DNA of 64,000 bases, taken from contig NZ_JXXU01000022.1 in assembly GCF_000967495.1 (NCBI RefSeq), forward strand, positions 1 through 64,000, written 5' to 3'. The translations under genes were made by a program, and so were the position numbers. Shown here one piece after another: positions 62,745 to 64,000 of this stretch; the first letter of the stretch is position 1, and each line of letters starts with the position of its first letter. The stretch comes from Vibrio neptunius (lineage in GTDB: Bacteria > Pseudomonadota > Gammaproteobacteria > Enterobacterales > Vibrionaceae). Under the pieces are notes generated by a model. It was given only the letters and a program-made list of their open reading frames with translations, did no database searches and had not been told where the DNA came from.

Positions 62745-63467
62745 TCAATGTTCGATGCTGACTGGTACGGCGAGGATATAGCCATTACCGCGCATAGTTT
62801 TAATATATTGCGGGTATTTACCACTATCACCCAGACGCTGACGCAAGCGACTCAACTGCACGTCAATACCTCGCTCAAAAGGAAGTGCCTCTCGCCCTCT
62901 GGTCGCAAAAGAGATCGTATCGCGATCTAAAACTTCATTCGGACGCGAGAGAAACAGCATTAAGAGTGCAAAGTCACTGCCCGACAGATCGTGTTCTTCT
63001 TGGGTATCACTATGGGTAATTTTGTGCGCTAAGGTATCAAGTTGCCAGTCGCCAAACGTAATCTGTTTTGGTAGAGAATCCGAACTTTTTTCTTCATTGG
63101 CTTGAACTCTTCGCAACACCGCTTTTATTCGAGCAATGAGCTGACGTGGATTAAATGGTTTGGCAATGTAGTCATCGGCACCAATTTCCAGGCCAATGAT
63201 TTGATCAGTTTCATCCGACACTGCAGTCAGCATAATAATTGGTACATTAGAATCGCGACGAATGTGTTGGCACAAGGTAAAGCCGTCATCACCCGGTAGC
63301 ATCACATCAAGAAGCACCATATCTGGGTAGCCTTCTTGATCGAGGTGCGCTTTTAATTCATCTCCATCCGCCACGGCGTTGACCTGATAACCCGCTTTGG
63401 TCAGGTATTCACCCAACAGCTCCCGAATTTCTAGATCATCATCTACAACAAGTATCTTTGCGTTCAT
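62745..63467 (-). CDS. OmpR-family response regulator, GltR-like
   Basis: 240 residues: a receiver domain with phospho-acceptor Asp54 (VLLDVMLPGDDG), acidic pair Asp10-Asp11 and Lys near 105 (YIAKPFNP). A C-terminal winged helix follows (about 140-238, ending in the wing hairpin KTMRGNGYILAVP). First gene of the regulator-kinase pair and probably of a read-through transcript into the importer operon. Confidence 0.88.
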   Translation of the reverse strand: MNAKILVVDDDLEIRELLGEYLTKAGYQVNAVADGDELKAHLDQEGYPDMVLLDVMLPGDDGFTLCQHIRRDSNVPIIMLTAVSDETDQIIGLEIGADDYIAKPFNPRQLIARIKAVLRRVQANEEKSSDSLPKQITFGDWQLDTLAHKITHSDTQEEHDLSGSDFALLMLFLSRPNEVLDRDTISFATRGREALPFERGIDVQLSRLRQRLGDSGKYPQYIKTMRGNGYILAVPVSIEH

Positions 63468-63832
63468 TCACTTCAATTATTACTTACGATGTCTGGCTCT
63501 AGTTTAGAGATTAATAGGAATGGGGCAGATTGATAAAATTGGATTATTTGATCACAAAACAGATTCAGATCACAACCTATTAACAAATATAAAAGTAATT
63601 CAGTACTTTTTCACAAGAGAGGCCAATTAGGAAGAGCAGCTGAAGGGAATTGACTAAAGCGGTAGTTAAGGTTGATCGGCGACAGAGAAGACATATGCAG
63701 TCCATTTGCAAAGCTGTTACCGCAGACAGTAGCATAAAGCCGATAGATATGCTTCGAAAGCTGCCCTAATAAATGATGTTATAACCATATCCCTGAACAC
63801 TTATTAAGGCTTTGCTTTATTATCATTCATTA
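63468..63832. other. Intergenic region upstream of the response regulator gene
   Basis: AT-rich. No ORF with a ribosome-binding site, no clear terminator and no tRNA-like fold were seen. It should contain the promoter of the two-component system. Confidence 0.4.
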
Positions 63833-63934
63833 TTAAATAAGAGCGAAAACACCCACAATCCCGACAAGAGAAAATAGGCAAGTACGGCTGATAACGCCAA
63901 AGTTAGAAGGTTGGATCATTTCTTGATGCTGCAT
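63833..63934 (-). CDS. Probable 33-residue single-span membrane peptide
   Basis: An ORF of 34 codons starting at an ATG at 63934 with a strong GAGGAG ribosome-binding site seven bases upstream (GAGGAGAATGT-ATG), ending with TAA at 63833-63835. The product has a polar N-terminus (MQHQEMIQPSNFG), an Arg-Thr-Cys turn, then a hydrophobic helix LFSLVGIVGVFALI to the end. This is the composition of small membrane proteins. It is not a name I recognise. Support is the ribosome-binding site and the amino-acid layout only. Confidence 0.55.
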   Translation of the reverse strand: MQHQEMIQPSNFGVISRTCLFSLVGIVGVFALI

Positions 63935-64000
63935 ACATTCTCCTCATTGTTTTTGTTACATCTTGATTACAATATGATGAATTTGATGAGGTTTCTCAAT

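Overview
The window is a 64 kb stretch of the main chromosome of a Vibrionaceae bacterium, almost certainly a Vibrio. This rests on protein character (CysB, RNase E, Lon, ClpXP, SerS and RpsA all look vibrioid), a moderate GC content, and gene blocks normal for Vibrio chromosome 1: rluC<>rne; rnd-fadD-yeaY-tsaB-yoaA; lolA-rarA-serS; pyrF-lapB-lapA-ihfB-rpsA-cmk; and comEA-ppiD-hupB-lon-clpX-clpP-tig. The species cannot be fixed from sequence alone. I saw no rRNA or tRNA gene, CRISPR array, complete insertion sequence, phage or plasmid module.

Layout. 1-319: a cluster of tiny hairpins and inverted repeats next to rluC. 320-4787: rluC and rne, divergent, with a long structured rne leader. 5037-7779: a SulP anion transporter facing rnd. 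7879-14394: fadD, a hydrolase, yeaY, a small unknown gene, tsaB, yoaA and another small gene, all on the minus strand. 14590-21674: purU, fadH, sppA, ansA and a CPBP-family membrane protease. 21732-25778: serS, rarA, lolA and a SEC-C protein. 25779-30490: a looser region with a stunted prepilin gene, dusC, the wreck of a GGDEF gene and a PF04392-type ABC transporter. 30491-37569: a methyltransferase, cysB, a coiled-coil membrane protein, miaE, pyrF, lapB, lapA and ihfB. 37782-49189: rpsA, cmk, the DNA-binding protein genes and the proteostasis cluster. 49695-56409: a DctB/DctD sensor-regulator pair converging on the TRAP transporter dctPQM. 56903-63467: a glucose-type ABC transporter behind its own two-component system. 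The end holds a likely 33-residue membrane peptide.

How the genes work together. Trigger factor, ClpP, ClpX and Lon form a folding and proteolysis block. A sequence matching the full sigma-32 consensus lies far upstream of tig, and a good match lies just upstream of lon. DctB and DctD would sense C4-dicarboxylates and activate dctPQM: a well-formed sigma-54 promoter with distal palindromes lies ahead of dctP. The ABC importer at the right end resembles GtsABCD glucose importers, and the kinase/regulator pair upstream of it resembles GtrS/GltR. This is notable because vibrios usually take up glucose by the phosphotransferase system. Most genes are conserved housekeeping genes. The less familiar material is in the intergenic structures, the decayed 26-27.5 kb region and a few small proteins. 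I did not find a clearly new multi-gene system.
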